Shown: positions 1-6,272, numbered from the stretch's first letter. The stretch: DNA of 9,593 bases from Candidatus Methanophagaceae archaeon (GCA_013374505.1 QENJ01000232.1:1-9593), one strand, 5' to 3'. The notes: a model not told the origin generated them from the letters alone. Made by a program: numbers and translations.

Positions 1-1
1 T

Positions 2-112
2 AGTATAGGCTGTGCATTGGAGAACTTGCTGATAGCGGCCGAGCACTTCGGCTATGCTGAACCGGAGAAGGAGCATGCACCAAGACGACCATTAAACGAA
101 GTCTTGATATAG
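2..112 (+). CDS. Nitroreductase-like protein, C-terminal end (5' cut by window, possible internal deletion)
   Basis: The frame from position 2 gives 36 residues and ends at TAG 110-112. The first half (SIGCALENLLIAAEHFGY) resembles the mid-region helix of FMN-dependent nitroreductases, which usually reads like 'a.eNl.LaA..lGyg'. The second half (GYAEPEKEHAPRRPLNEVLI) resembles the family's extreme C-terminus, usually 'lGYpae.p.pr.rkPLeEiv'. In typical members roughly 40 residues separate these two blocks; here they are joined directly at a shared Gly-Tyr. This suggests either a natural short variant or an internal deletion making a non-functional gene. Such enzymes reduce nitro groups or quinones with NAD(P)H or F420H2 in the cytoplasm. 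The family assignment is from remembered motifs only, and the upstream part is outside the window. Confidence 0.5.
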   Translation, partial: SIGCALENLLIAAEHFGYAEPEKEHAPRRPLNEVLI

Positions 113-133
113 CGAACATGTATTCCGTATTAG

Positions 134-487
134 CGAGAAGGCGTTCAACAGCGTGTTTGCGGTTCGCTTCGCTCACCCAAATGCCTTCGGCACTTTGCAA
201 ACACGCAAAACGACATTTCTACAGCAATAAAAGAGGGTGGAAATGTGGACTTTACATACAGGAACGTGGCATATTTATCAACTGGGTACTGTGGGATCCT
301 AGGACGACATTTTTAATTTGAAGGGCCGGCGTATATTAATATAGACTCAAACACTACTGGTGCTTTTCCGTTTGGGTTAGTTTCGAGCGATATAGCCGGA
401 ATAGTTGTTGCATATGCCGATGGAAAAATGTTTGACTTTACTTGGGACGGGCGGGATGAAAGGAATCCTGTGTGTGACATTAGTTGA
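134..487 (+). pseudogene. Decayed coding frame of unknown family
   Basis: In the same frame as the nitroreductase remnant, the sequence from 134 to 487 is interrupted by only one stop (TAA 314-316) before ending at TGA 485-487. The part from about 212 onward reads as plausible protein: it includes NVDFTYRNVAYLSTGYCGI before the stop, and GPAYINIDSNTTGAFPFG, SSDIAGIVVAYADGK and MFDFTWDGRDERNP after it. The composition is like a folded or exported beta-rich domain. There is no credible start codon with a ribosome-binding site. The 5' part (134-211) passes through an inverted repeat and does not look coding, so the repeat may have interrupted the gene. I do not recognise the family. It could equally be chance open frame in non-coding DNA. 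Confidence 0.25.
151..206. repeat. Compound inverted repeat (10-bp perfect arms with inner hairpin)
   Basis: GCGTGTTTGC at 151-160 is exactly matched by its reverse complement GCAAACACGC at 197-206. Within the 36-base spacer, CAAATGCC (178-185) can pair with GGCA-c-TTTG (189-197) across a TTC loop, with one bulged base. The whole folds as a stem carrying an inner hairpin, though the two stems compete for base 197. This looks like a small mobile palindromic repeat or a structured RNA element rather than a terminator, because no T-tract follows. Copy number elsewhere in the genome is unknown. Confidence 0.5.
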
Positions 488-547
488 GTTAGAATGAATG
501 AGAAAGATCCATTTTTACGGATAATGTAACCTCTAATTCTTTGTCCG

Positions 548-570
548 TGCGGCATCCGCAAAAATATATA
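548..570 (+). promoter_or_regulatory. Putative cooC promoter: hairpin abutting a BRE/TATA element
   Basis: AAAATATATA at 561-570 fits an archaeal TATA box, and GCAAAA just before and overlapping it fits the BRE pattern for TFB. Transcription would be expected to start about 25 bases downstream, near 590-596, leaving a leader of only some 12-18 bases before ATG 608. That agrees with the lack of a good Shine-Dalgarno sequence there. Immediately upstream is a perfect palindrome, TGCGG-CAT-CCGCA (548-560), which touches the BRE. It could be an operator or a chance hairpin. Confidence 0.45.
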
Positions 571-607
571 TGTTCACAAGCCATCATACGACATAGCATT
601 AGACGAG

Positions 608-1390
608 ATGGAGCAGTTAGAAAAGCTAAAAATAGCCGTTGCGGGTAAAGGCGGCGTAGGAAAAACGACCATCGCGGGCACCCTTGCACGACTCATGGCG
701 AAAGAAGGGCATGGTGTAATCGCCGTGGATGCCGATCCCGCAATGAACCTGAAGTTTGCATTGGGCATAAAAGAGGGCCCGCCACCGATTTCCGAGCTAA
801 AGGATCTGATTTTCGAGCGCACCGGTGCGCACTCAGGTTCTGGCATCTATAAACTGAATCCAAAGGTGGATGACATCATCGAGCGATATGGCGCAAAGGG
901 ACCCGATGGTGTGGTCTTGCTGGTAATGGGTACGATAGATAAAGGCGGAAGCGGCTGCGTATGCCCAGAGAGTGCTTTTCTACGTTCTTTGCTGCGGCAT
1001 GTGATATTCAAAGGCAATGTGGTAATAATGGACATGGAAGCAGGGATAGAGCATTTAGGGCGGGGTACGGCAAAAGGCGTTGACCTGATGCTGGCGGTGG
1101 TAGAACCGGGCATGAGGGCGATAGAGACAGTCGGCAGAATAAAGAAACTTGGTGCGGATATAGGCATAAAGAATATAGCAGGCGTGATTAATAAAGCTAC
1201 GGATTCCGAGATGACCGCAAAAGTAGAACTGAAGCTAAAAGAGATGGACATTCCTCTACTGGGAGTCATACCTTATGACAAGATCTTGATAAAAGCAGAT
1301 ATGGATGCTAAATCTCCGTTAGATATGGGTGGGGCAGCGGTTGAGCATATAAACGAGCTAAATACTAAAATTTTGCGTTTGTTCATTTAG
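608..1390 (+). CDS. cooC: CooC-type nickel-insertion ATPase (CO dehydrogenase maturation factor)
   Basis: This 260-residue cytoplasmic protein belongs to the MinD/Mrp-like SIMIBI P-loop NTPases. It has the deviant Walker A GKGGVGKTT at residues 13-21, with the signature lysine, then DADPAMNL (41-48), which holds the switch I aspartate. The CooC hallmark Cys-X-Cys appears in GSGCVCPES (Cys117, Cys119), the metal-binding pair at the dimer interface. Walker B/switch II is VVIMDMEAGIEHLGRGT (about 138-154), including the EAGIEH stretch typical of CooC. In characterised members ATP-driven dimerisation delivers Ni to the C-cluster of CODH or CODH/ACS. The start at 608 is chosen because it places the P-loop normally near the N-terminus and lies just downstream of a TATA-like box; there is no strong Shine-Dalgarno. 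The gene stands alone, with no CODH subunit next to it. It could serve another Ni enzyme, but CODH/ACS maturation is the best reading. Confidence 0.85.
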   Translation: MEQLEKLKIAVAGKGGVGKTTIAGTLARLMAKEGHGVIAVDADPAMNLKFALGIKEGPPPISELKDLIFERTGAHSGSGIYKLNPKVDDIIERYGAKGPDGVVLLVMGTIDKGGSGCVCPESAFLRSLLRHVIFKGNVVIMDMEAGIEHLGRGTAKGVDLMLAVVEPGMRAIETVGRIKKLGADIGIKNIAGVINKATDSEMTAKVELKLKEMDIPLLGVIPYDKILIKADMDAKSPLDMGGAAVEHINELNTKILRLFI

Positions 1391-1501
1391 CGAACCAGAA
1401 GATCACGCGTTCAAAAATAAGTCACGATTCACTTATTATCCGCCTTGTTTACCGGGATAACCCACTTCCGTACCTGTTGATTTCGCTTGCCATCACTTAT
1501 G

Positions 1502-1564
1502 TTTCGCTACGAAAAGAAACAACTTTTTAGTTTAAGAGATAAGAACTAAGATAAGAAAAGGAGG
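1502..1564 (+). promoter_or_regulatory. atpA 5' region: short hairpin, weak TATA-like stretch and strong Shine-Dalgarno
   Basis: The 181 bases between cooC and atpA include a perfect small hairpin, TTTCG-CTA-CGAAA (1502-1514), and a T-rich stretch CTTTTTAGTTTA (about 1524-1535) that could be a weak TATA element. A strong Shine-Dalgarno GGAGG lies at 1560-1564, seven bases before ATG 1572, and firmly fixes the atpA start. A separate promoter for atpAB is plausible because of the gap, but the TATA match is poor. A second weak pairing, TTATCC (1436-1441) with GGATAA (1455-1460), follows the cooC stop and has no T-tract. Confidence 0.35.
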
Positions 1565-1571
1565 AGAAAAT

Positions 1572-3353
1572 ATGGAAAAAGAGGGCGCAATAGAAAAAAT
1601 AGCAGGGCCGTTAGTTGTTGCAAATAATATGCGTGGTTGTGAGATGTACGAAGTGATAAAAGTAGGGGAAGAGGGATTACTGGGCGAAACGATAAGATTG
1701 GACGGCGACCTTGCTTATGTTCAGGTATATGAGGAGACCACGGGCTTAAAGCCAGGTGAACCTGTAATAAGAACAAAAGCACCTTTATCCGTTGAGCTTG
1801 GTCCTGGAATTTTAAAGAATTTTTATGATGGTGTACAACGACCTCTGGAAAGCATAAAGGCGAAGGTCGGGGATTATATCGAACGAGGCGTATACGTTGA
1901 GTCGCTAGATCGAGCAAAGAAATGGCAATTCACGCCGACTGCGACTGAAGGCAGCGAAGTAGTAAGCGGCGCAATTCTGGGCGTTGTTCAGGAATCGAAG
2001 GTGATAGAGCATAAGATTCTTGTCCCTCCTACGATACGCGGTAAGCTTTTGGAGTTAAAAGAAGGAGAATTCACCGTTGATGCGTGCATAGCTCGGGTGC
2101 AGACAGATGCTGGCGATGTAGAATTGCAGATGATGCAGAAATGGCCTGTAAGGAAGGGAAGACCATACAAGGAAAAATTAGACCCTGAGGTGCCCTTGTT
2201 GACAGGTCAGCGGATTAACGATACGTTCTTCCCAATAGCAAAAGGCGGCACAGGTGCCATTCCCGGTGGGTTCGGGACGGGAAAGACGGTCATGCAGCAT
2301 CAGTTAGCAAGATGGGCTGATGCTAGGGTCATCGTGTACATAGGTTGTGGCGAGCGTGGAAATGAGATGACAGAGGTTTTAGAGGATTTTCCTAAGCTTA
2401 TTGACCCATACAGTGGTGAAACGTTGATGGAACGGTCAACACTCATTGCGAACACCTCTAACATGCCTGTTGCGGCACGCGAAGCGTCTATTTATACCGG
2501 GGTCACGATCGCAGAGTATTATCGTGACATGGGCTATGACGTGGCGATACAGGCGGATTCCACGTCACGCTGGGCAGAGGCACTGCGAGAAATATCGGGC
2601 CGGCTGGAAGAGATGCCGGGTGAGGAAGGCTATCCCGCGTATTTAGCGACAAGATTATCAGATTTCTACGAGCGAGCGGGTAGAGTAAAGGCGCTATGCC
2701 CGGAGTCCGAAGAGAGAATAGGCTCGGTCACAATAGTTGGCGCGGTATCGCCGCCGGGTGGTGATTTCTCCGAGCCCGTGACACAGAATACGTTGCGTGT
2801 GGTAGGCGATTTCTGGGCGCTTGATTCGTCATTAGCAGATAGACGGCATTTCCCGGCTATAAGCTGGTTGCGTAGCTATTCACTTTATAGCGTGTATCTC
2901 GGCGATTGGTTTGCGGATTCTATCGCGCCTGATTTCATGGAGCAGCGGGAGGAGATGATGGGGCTATTGCAGAAGGAGGCGGAACTGCAGGAGATAGTGC
3001 AGCTCGTGGGTGCTGATGCACTACCACCACGTGAAAGGGGCACGCTGGAAGTGGCACGTATGATACGAGAGGATTTTTTGCAACAGAACGCATACCACGA
3101 AATAGATTCGTTCTGCTCGCTTGAAAAGCAATATCTGATGGCAAAAGCCATCCTTCAATGGTATGATGGTGCAAGGGAAGCGATAGAGCGTGGCATAGGT
3201 ATAGATAAACTGGAGCGTATGCAAATCAAATATGCCATGGCAAGGATGAAATACGTGCCAAACGAAGGCTTCAAAGATAAGTACGAGGAGATACAGAGGG
3301 CTATGAAAGATGAATTTGAAGTTTTAATAAAGAACGCGGAAGAAGCTCCGTGA
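1572..3353 (+). CDS. atpA: A-type ATP synthase subunit A (catalytic)
   Basis: This 593-residue protein is the catalytic subunit of the archaeal A1Ao ATP synthase; three copies alternate with three B subunits in the head and make ATP from ADP and phosphate using the ion gradient. The N-terminal beta-barrel (about 1-70, GAIEKIAGPLVVA) is followed by the non-homologous insertion region typical of A/V-type A subunits (about 115-190). The P-loop is GGFGTGKT at 232-239; most relatives I recall have GPFGSGKT, so Gly233 replaces the usual Pro. The catalytic glutamate lies in GCGERGNEM (about 258-266). ADSTSRWAEALREISGRLEE begins at residue 328, and the C-terminal helical domain follows. Length is normal for the family. 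The start is supported by GGAGG at 1560-1564. atpB follows after 28 bases, almost certainly co-transcribed. No other subunit gene lies upstream; cooC does instead. Confidence 0.96.
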   Translation: MEKEGAIEKIAGPLVVANNMRGCEMYEVIKVGEEGLLGETIRLDGDLAYVQVYEETTGLKPGEPVIRTKAPLSVELGPGILKNFYDGVQRPLESIKAKVGDYIERGVYVESLDRAKKWQFTPTATEGSEVVSGAILGVVQESKVIEHKILVPPTIRGKLLELKEGEFTVDACIARVQTDAGDVELQMMQKWPVRKGRPYKEKLDPEVPLLTGQRINDTFFPIAKGGTGAIPGGFGTGKTVMQHQLARWADARVIVYIGCGERGNEMTEVLEDFPKLIDPYSGETLMERSTLIANTSNMPVAAREASIYTGVTIAEYYRDMGYDVAIQADSTSRWAEALREISGRLEEMPGEEGYPAYLATRLSDFYERAGRVKALCPESEERIGSVTIVGAVSPPGGDFSEPVTQNTLRVVGDFWALDSSLADRRHFPAISWLRSYSLYSVYLGDWFADSIAPDFMEQREEMMGLLQKEAELQEIVQLVGADALPPRERGTLEVARMIREDFLQQNAYHEIDSFCSLEKQYLMAKAILQWYDGAREAIERGIGIDKLERMQIKYAMARMKYVPNEGFKDKYEEIQRAMKDEFEVLIKNAEEAP

Positions 3354-3381
3354 TGCAAATAAAAATAAGAGGTAAAAAGAA

Positions 3382-4782
3382 ATGGCGGTAGATGTTTCTG
3401 CACGTGAATACACCACGATAAAGGAAGCAGCAGGTCCTTTGATTGTGGTAGAAGGAGTAGAAGGAGTTTCGTATGGCGAAGTAGTGAAGATAGTTACGCC
3501 AAGTGGAGAAGAGAAGACCGGACAGGTGTTAGACTCGAGCGTAGGGATTGCGGTGGTTCAAGTATTTGAGGGCACATCAGGAATAGATACGTCAAAGACG
3601 AGGGTGCGATTTACTGGTGACATAATGAAAATAAGCGTCTCAAAGGATATGGTCGGCCGTTTCTTTGACGGTTTGGGCAGGCCAATAGATGGTGGCCCAG
3701 AGGTGATTCCGGAAGACCGGCTACCGATTATCGGTGCTGCGATAAATCCTACGGCAAGGGATTATCCACGTGAGTTTATCCAGACTGGGATTTCCACTAT
3801 TGATGGGATGAACACGCTTGTGAGAGGGCAGAAGTTGCCGATATTCTCCGGTGCGGGGATGCCGCACAATGCTCTTGCTGCGCAAATAGCGAGGCAGGCG
3901 AAGGTGTTGGCCTCTGGTGAATCGTTCTCCGTGGTGTTTGCGGCGATGGGCATAACACACGAGGAATCTTCTTTTTTCATGCGCGATTTTGAACGTACGG
4001 GAGCTATCGAGCGAATAGTTGCATTTCTCAATCTCGCGGATGATCCCGCAATCGAGCGTATAATAACACCGCGAATGGCACTGACAACGGCTGAGTACCT
4101 CGCTTATGAATGTGATATGCACATCCTCGTTATTCTTACGGATATGACGAACTACTGCGAGGCGTTACGGGAGATTTCGGCTGCACGTGAAGAAGTTCCA
4201 GGGCGGAGGGGCTATCCGGGATACATGTACACAGATTTGTCTACGCTGTACGAGCGTGCGGGTAGAATACATGGGCGTAAAGGTACGATTACGCAAATAC
4301 CGATCTTAAGTATGCCTGATGATGACATAACGCATCCAATACCGGACTTAACGGGGTATATCACAGAGGGGCAGTTTGTGCTCTCACGAGACCTGCACAG
4401 AAGGGGTATGTATCCTCCAGTAGATGTATTGCCCTCGCTCTCCCGGTTGATGGATGAAGGGATAGGTCCGGAAAGAACGCGGGAAGATCATGCAGGCGTA
4501 TCCAGCCAGCTTTATTCGGGTTATGCAGAAGGCAGAGACATGCGTGATTTAGTTGCGGTTGTGGGAGAAGAGGCGCTGACAGACCGTGACCGGAAATACT
4601 TAGAGTTCGCAGATATGTTTGAGAAGGAGTTCGTTACACAGAGTAGAAACGATGACCGGAGTATAGAAGAGACGTTGAACCTTGGCTGGGACCTATTGGC
4701 AACACTGCCCGAAGGCGAACTAAAGCGGATAGATGAGCACATAATAAAGAAATATCATCCGAAATACAGGAAAGCAAGATGA
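3382..4782 (+). CDS. atpB: A-type ATP synthase subunit B (non-catalytic)
   Basis: The 466-residue B subunit is the regulatory, non-catalytic partner of AtpA in the A1 head. The N-terminal barrel (TTIKEAAGPLIVVEGVEGVS, residues 11-30) leads to a RecA-like core. The position of the P-loop is occupied by SGAGMPHN (156-163), the degenerate nucleotide site characteristic of B subunits, which lacks the GK[T/S] of AtpA. Further family blocks are GRFFDGLGRPIDGGPEVIP (92-110), ILTDMTNYCEALREISAARE and PGRRGYPGYMYTDLSTLYER. The C-terminus ends in a basic tail (KKYHPKYRKAR), as in archaeal homologues. The start is supported by GAGGT at 3369-3373, eight bases upstream. In many archaea subunit D follows directly; here the next confident gene is a DUF63 protein, so the operon is split or rearranged. 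Confidence 0.96.
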   Translation: MAVDVSAREYTTIKEAAGPLIVVEGVEGVSYGEVVKIVTPSGEEKTGQVLDSSVGIAVVQVFEGTSGIDTSKTRVRFTGDIMKISVSKDMVGRFFDGLGRPIDGGPEVIPEDRLPIIGAAINPTARDYPREFIQTGISTIDGMNTLVRGQKLPIFSGAGMPHNALAAQIARQAKVLASGESFSVVFAAMGITHEESSFFMRDFERTGAIERIVAFLNLADDPAIERIITPRMALTTAEYLAYECDMHILVILTDMTNYCEALREISAAREEVPGRRGYPGYMYTDLSTLYERAGRIHGRKGTITQIPILSMPDDDITHPIPDLTGYITEGQFVLSRDLHRRGMYPPVDVLPSLSRLMDEGIGPERTREDHAGVSSQLYSGYAEGRDMRDLVAVVGEEALTDRDRKYLEFADMFEKEFVTQSRNDDRSIEETLNLGWDLLATLPEGELKRIDEHIIKKYHPKYRKAR

Positions 4783-4794
4783 GAATGTCCGTGA

Positions 4795-4941
4795 ATGGAC
4801 GGTTGCGGTAAACAAATAGCTGGGCGGATAATAGCGGTAGTGCTGTTGTTGTTCCTGTGCGGAGCCCAGCATTTCTACCATTTCAAATCTAACTTAAAAG
4901 ATAGTTCTAATTATGACCGAAGCGCTAAGGCAGTTTCTTGA
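4795..4941 (+). CDS. Possible small single-helix membrane protein (48 aa)
   Basis: This short frame begins 12 bases after the atpB stop and overlaps the first 29 bases of the DUF63 gene in another frame. It reads MDGCGKQIAGRI, then a hydrophobic stretch IIAVVLLLFLCGAQ (about residues 11-26), then a polar tail ending in DRSAKAVS. The pattern (short basic start, one membrane-spanning helix, a cysteine at the end of the helix) is like a small membrane protein or a lipoprotein-like signal, but the lipobox is poor. No clear Shine-Dalgarno precedes ATG 4795. Its DNA also carries the inverted repeat GCTGGGC (4819-4825) / GCCCAGC (4864-4870). It may be spurious; translational coupling from atpB would be the way it is read. 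Confidence 0.3.
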   Translation: MDGCGKQIAGRIIAVVLLLFLCGAQHFYHFKSNLKDSSNYDRSAKAVS

Positions 4942-5737
4942 TACATATTATATCCATCCCATAATCTACGACACCGGCTACAACTGGGTAAACACAATAT
5001 CTTGGGCTTTATTATTTGCGTTAGTCCTTCTCGCACTACTAAAAATACTGAAAAAACTTGAGATAGAGATAGACGAGAAGTTTATCGCTGCGGTCGTGCC
5101 TTACATCCTTGTAGGCGCAACTATGCGCGTGATAGAAGATGCTGAATTAATACTGCCACCGTTAAGCTACCTGCTGATTACCCCGCTGATCTATTTTCTT
5201 GTATTCGTCTGCTGCGTTTTTGCACTTGTAATATCTATCAAGACGAGTAAAACCAGTTATAACCTAATTTTTGGTGCTGTCGGTTTGATATGGTTCTTTG
5301 CAACCTTATCAATCCTGTTGTGGACGGAAGAGCTAATTTCGCCCTGGGTTATTCTTGCAGTCTCGGGCATCTCAGCCGTAATAGTGGGTGTGATATACCT
5401 GATAGCCGCGAAATTCGGCCTGCATTTTCTAACAGATAAGTTGAACGTATCCGTTTTAGCAGCGCATCTACTCGACGCCACTTCCACTTACATCGGTATT
5501 GACCTACTGGACTACACCGGGAAACATGTGATAGAAAACCTGATAGTGAAGTACACAGGCTCCGCAGTGGGAATGTACCTGCTCAAACTTGGGATACTCA
5601 TACCCGTGTTGTATCTTATGGATACCCAGTTTCACGAAGAGGAGAAAGAACTAAAGAATATGGTTTTATTGGCACTTATCACCATTGGCCTTGCCCCCGC
5701 GGTTAGAAATACGCTTAGGATGGCTTTTGGCATTTGA
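4913..5737 (+). CDS. DUF63 family archaeal integral membrane protein
   Basis: This 274-residue protein matches my memory of the archaeal DUF63 family, whose function is not established. About eight membrane-spanning segments are visible, near residues 26-46, 58-75, 84-108, 117-137, 144-166, 179-199, 216-236 and 250-269. Family-like conserved blocks are HPIIYDTGYNWVNTI at the N-terminus, PYILVGATMRVIEDA (63-77, with polar Arg and Glu-Asp within or beside a helix), AHLLDATSTYIGID (184-197, with a buried Asp and His), HVIEN (205-209) and GLAPAVRNTLR (259-269). Conserved charged and polar residues inside helices suggest an enzyme or transporter rather than a structural protein, but that is inference. 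ATG 4913 is chosen because the family starts close to the HPII..TGYN block. No good Shine-Dalgarno is seen. It lies 130 bases after atpB and may be read from the same transcript. Confidence 0.85.
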   Translation: MTEALRQFLDTYYIHPIIYDTGYNWVNTISWALLFALVLLALLKILKKLEIEIDEKFIAAVVPYILVGATMRVIEDAELILPPLSYLLITPLIYFLVFVCCVFALVISIKTSKTSYNLIFGAVGLIWFFATLSILLWTEELISPWVILAVSGISAVIVGVIYLIAAKFGLHFLTDKLNVSVLAAHLLDATSTYIGIDLLDYTGKHVIENLIVKYTGSAVGMYLLKLGILIPVLYLMDTQFHEEEKELKNMVLLALITIGLAPAVRNTLRMAFGI

Positions 5738-5778
5738 AGTTCTATTTTTGTATATAACGTATAACTTCTACCTATTTA

Positions 5779-5923
5779 GGACGCAGATTTACGCAGATTT
5801 ACGCAGATTTACGCAGATTTACGCAGAAAACTATTTCCTCAAAGTATCAAATGAAGATTCTAATACTCTCCTCCACCAATTCCTTATATTAAAAATCCTG
5901 ATTATCTGCGTTCATCTGCGTCC
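5779..5923. repeat. Inverted-repeat element enclosing a tandem array (MITE/REP-like)
   Basis: The left arm begins GGACGCAGATTTACGCAG (5779-5796). The right arm ATTATCTGCGTTCATCTGCG ending TCC at 5923 is its near-perfect reverse complement, with the two arms differing mainly at the dinucleotide between the ACGCAG/CTGCGT cores. The roughly 145-base unit could fold as a long hairpin or be a small non-autonomous mobile repeat. Similar ACGCAGAT...ATCTGCGT intergenic sequences are familiar to me from many environmental genomes, but I cannot check copy number. It sits just downstream of the DUF63 gene, outside any coding region. Confidence 0.6.
5781..5827. repeat. Tandem 10-bp direct repeat, ACGCAGATTT x 4.7
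   Basis: Four exact copies of ACGCAGATTT occupy 5781-5820 and a partial fifth (ACGCAGA) ends at 5827. The unit is close to one helical turn, so all copies face the same side of the DNA. That would suit cooperative protein binding, or it may simply reflect slippage inside the surrounding inverted-repeat element. It is not coding: a frame through it exists but yields a repetitive peptide without family likeness. Confidence 0.9.
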
Positions 5924-6205
5924 GATTATCAAATTTTATTCTTTCTTGACCCTTCGTTTTCTTCGTGTTTTGGATTGTTTGGCCACACCATAACCACATC
6001 TACCCACATGAAACAGCGAAGAGCCTAATGTTTCTTGTGGAACTCGGTACAATATCGAGGTTAGCAAAACAAGTACGATAATAATATACTATTATAATAG
6101 TGATGTAATAGTATTCTCAGATTGTTCCCTGTAGTATTCTTTCCTTCCCCCACTTTCCCCCTACTATCCCTCAACGCTTTCAAACAAAAACACTCGACAG
6201 GAAAT
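5924..6205. other. AT-rich non-coding stretch with a palindrome
   Basis: No credible gene is seen here; the open frame from 6122 to 6307 is low-complexity, phenylalanine- and proline-rich and runs over promoter elements. The notable structure is at 6086-6114: ATACTATTA (6086-6094) matches TAATAGTAT (6106-6114) as an exact inverted repeat, and the 14-base ACTATTATAATAGT (6088-6101) is itself a perfect palindrome. A C/T-rich run with several T-tracts follows (6121-6170). The CTTCGTTTTCTTCGTGTTTT stretch near 5952-5971 looks like further intergenic repeat material. Confidence 0.45.
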
Positions 6206-6210
6206 GTACC

Positions 6211-6255
6211 CTATTTAAACACTATTTATTTGCAGGCGAAAAACACCTGTTTTCG
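6211..6255 (+). promoter_or_regulatory. Distal TATA-like box and leader hairpin of the S-layer gene
   Basis: CTATTTAAAC at 6211-6220 resembles an archaeal TATA box; a start would fall near 6240 and give a leader of about 75 bases. Close to that point is a perfect hairpin, CGAAAA (6237-6242) with TTTTCG (6250-6255), whose loop carries ACACCTG. The CACCTGT at 6244-6250 recurs at 6283-6289 and can pair with the ACAGG that begins the Shine-Dalgarno region, so a long transcript could form alternative structures. Confidence 0.35.
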
Positions 6256-6263
6256 ACATATGC

Positions 6264-6272
6264 TTTTATATA
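6264..6272 (+). promoter_or_regulatory. Proximal TATA box of the S-layer gene
   Basis: TTTTATATA is a good archaeal TATA box. With the usual 25-27 base spacing the transcript would begin near 6293-6297, inside the hairpin that otherwise covers the ribosome-binding site. Such a transcript would carry a leader of only about 20 bases with the Shine-Dalgarno at its very 5' end and unpaired. This is the best promoter match in the intergenic region. Confidence 0.5.

Larger units (their letters stand above)
113..547. other. Intergenic stretch without an intact gene
   Basis: No open frame here looks like a complete gene on either strand. A frame starting ATG at 118 gives 67 residues of arginine- and cysteine-rich, low-plausibility sequence and runs through the inverted repeat, so I do not call it. 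A minus-strand frame (313-561) lies opposite the decayed frame described separately and looks like its shadow. The region holds that decayed frame and the inverted repeat at 151-206. It separates the nitroreductase-like remnant from the cooC promoter. Confidence 0.5.

Noticed and set aside
118..321. 67-codon + strand open frame with ATG at 118
   Set aside because: It runs through the inverted repeat at 151-206, has an Arg/Cys/Trp-rich composition without domain likeness and no ribosome-binding site; the neighbouring frame reads more like protein.
313..561. 82-codon minus-strand open frame
   Set aside because: It lies opposite the protein-like + frame, has no recognisable motif, and would run across the promoter hairpin of cooC; most likely a shadow.
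847..1269. 140-codon minus-strand frame inside cooC
   Set aside because: Ser/Pro/Thr-rich antisense shadow of the well-supported cooC gene.
3721..4122. 133-codon minus-strand frame inside atpB
   Set aside because: Antisense shadow of a highly conserved ATP synthase subunit.
5738..5760. Terminator after the DUF63 gene
   Set aside because: There is one short T-run (CTATTTTTG) but no convincing U-tract series, so I cannot support a terminator call.
5781..5923. Possible CRISPR array
   Set aside because: The 10-bp units are contiguous without unique spacers, and no cas gene is present.
5685..5993. 102-codon + frame crossing the 10-bp tandem array
   Set aside because: It begins inside the DUF63 gene in another frame, is repetitive where it crosses the array and resembles no family; the array is intergenic.
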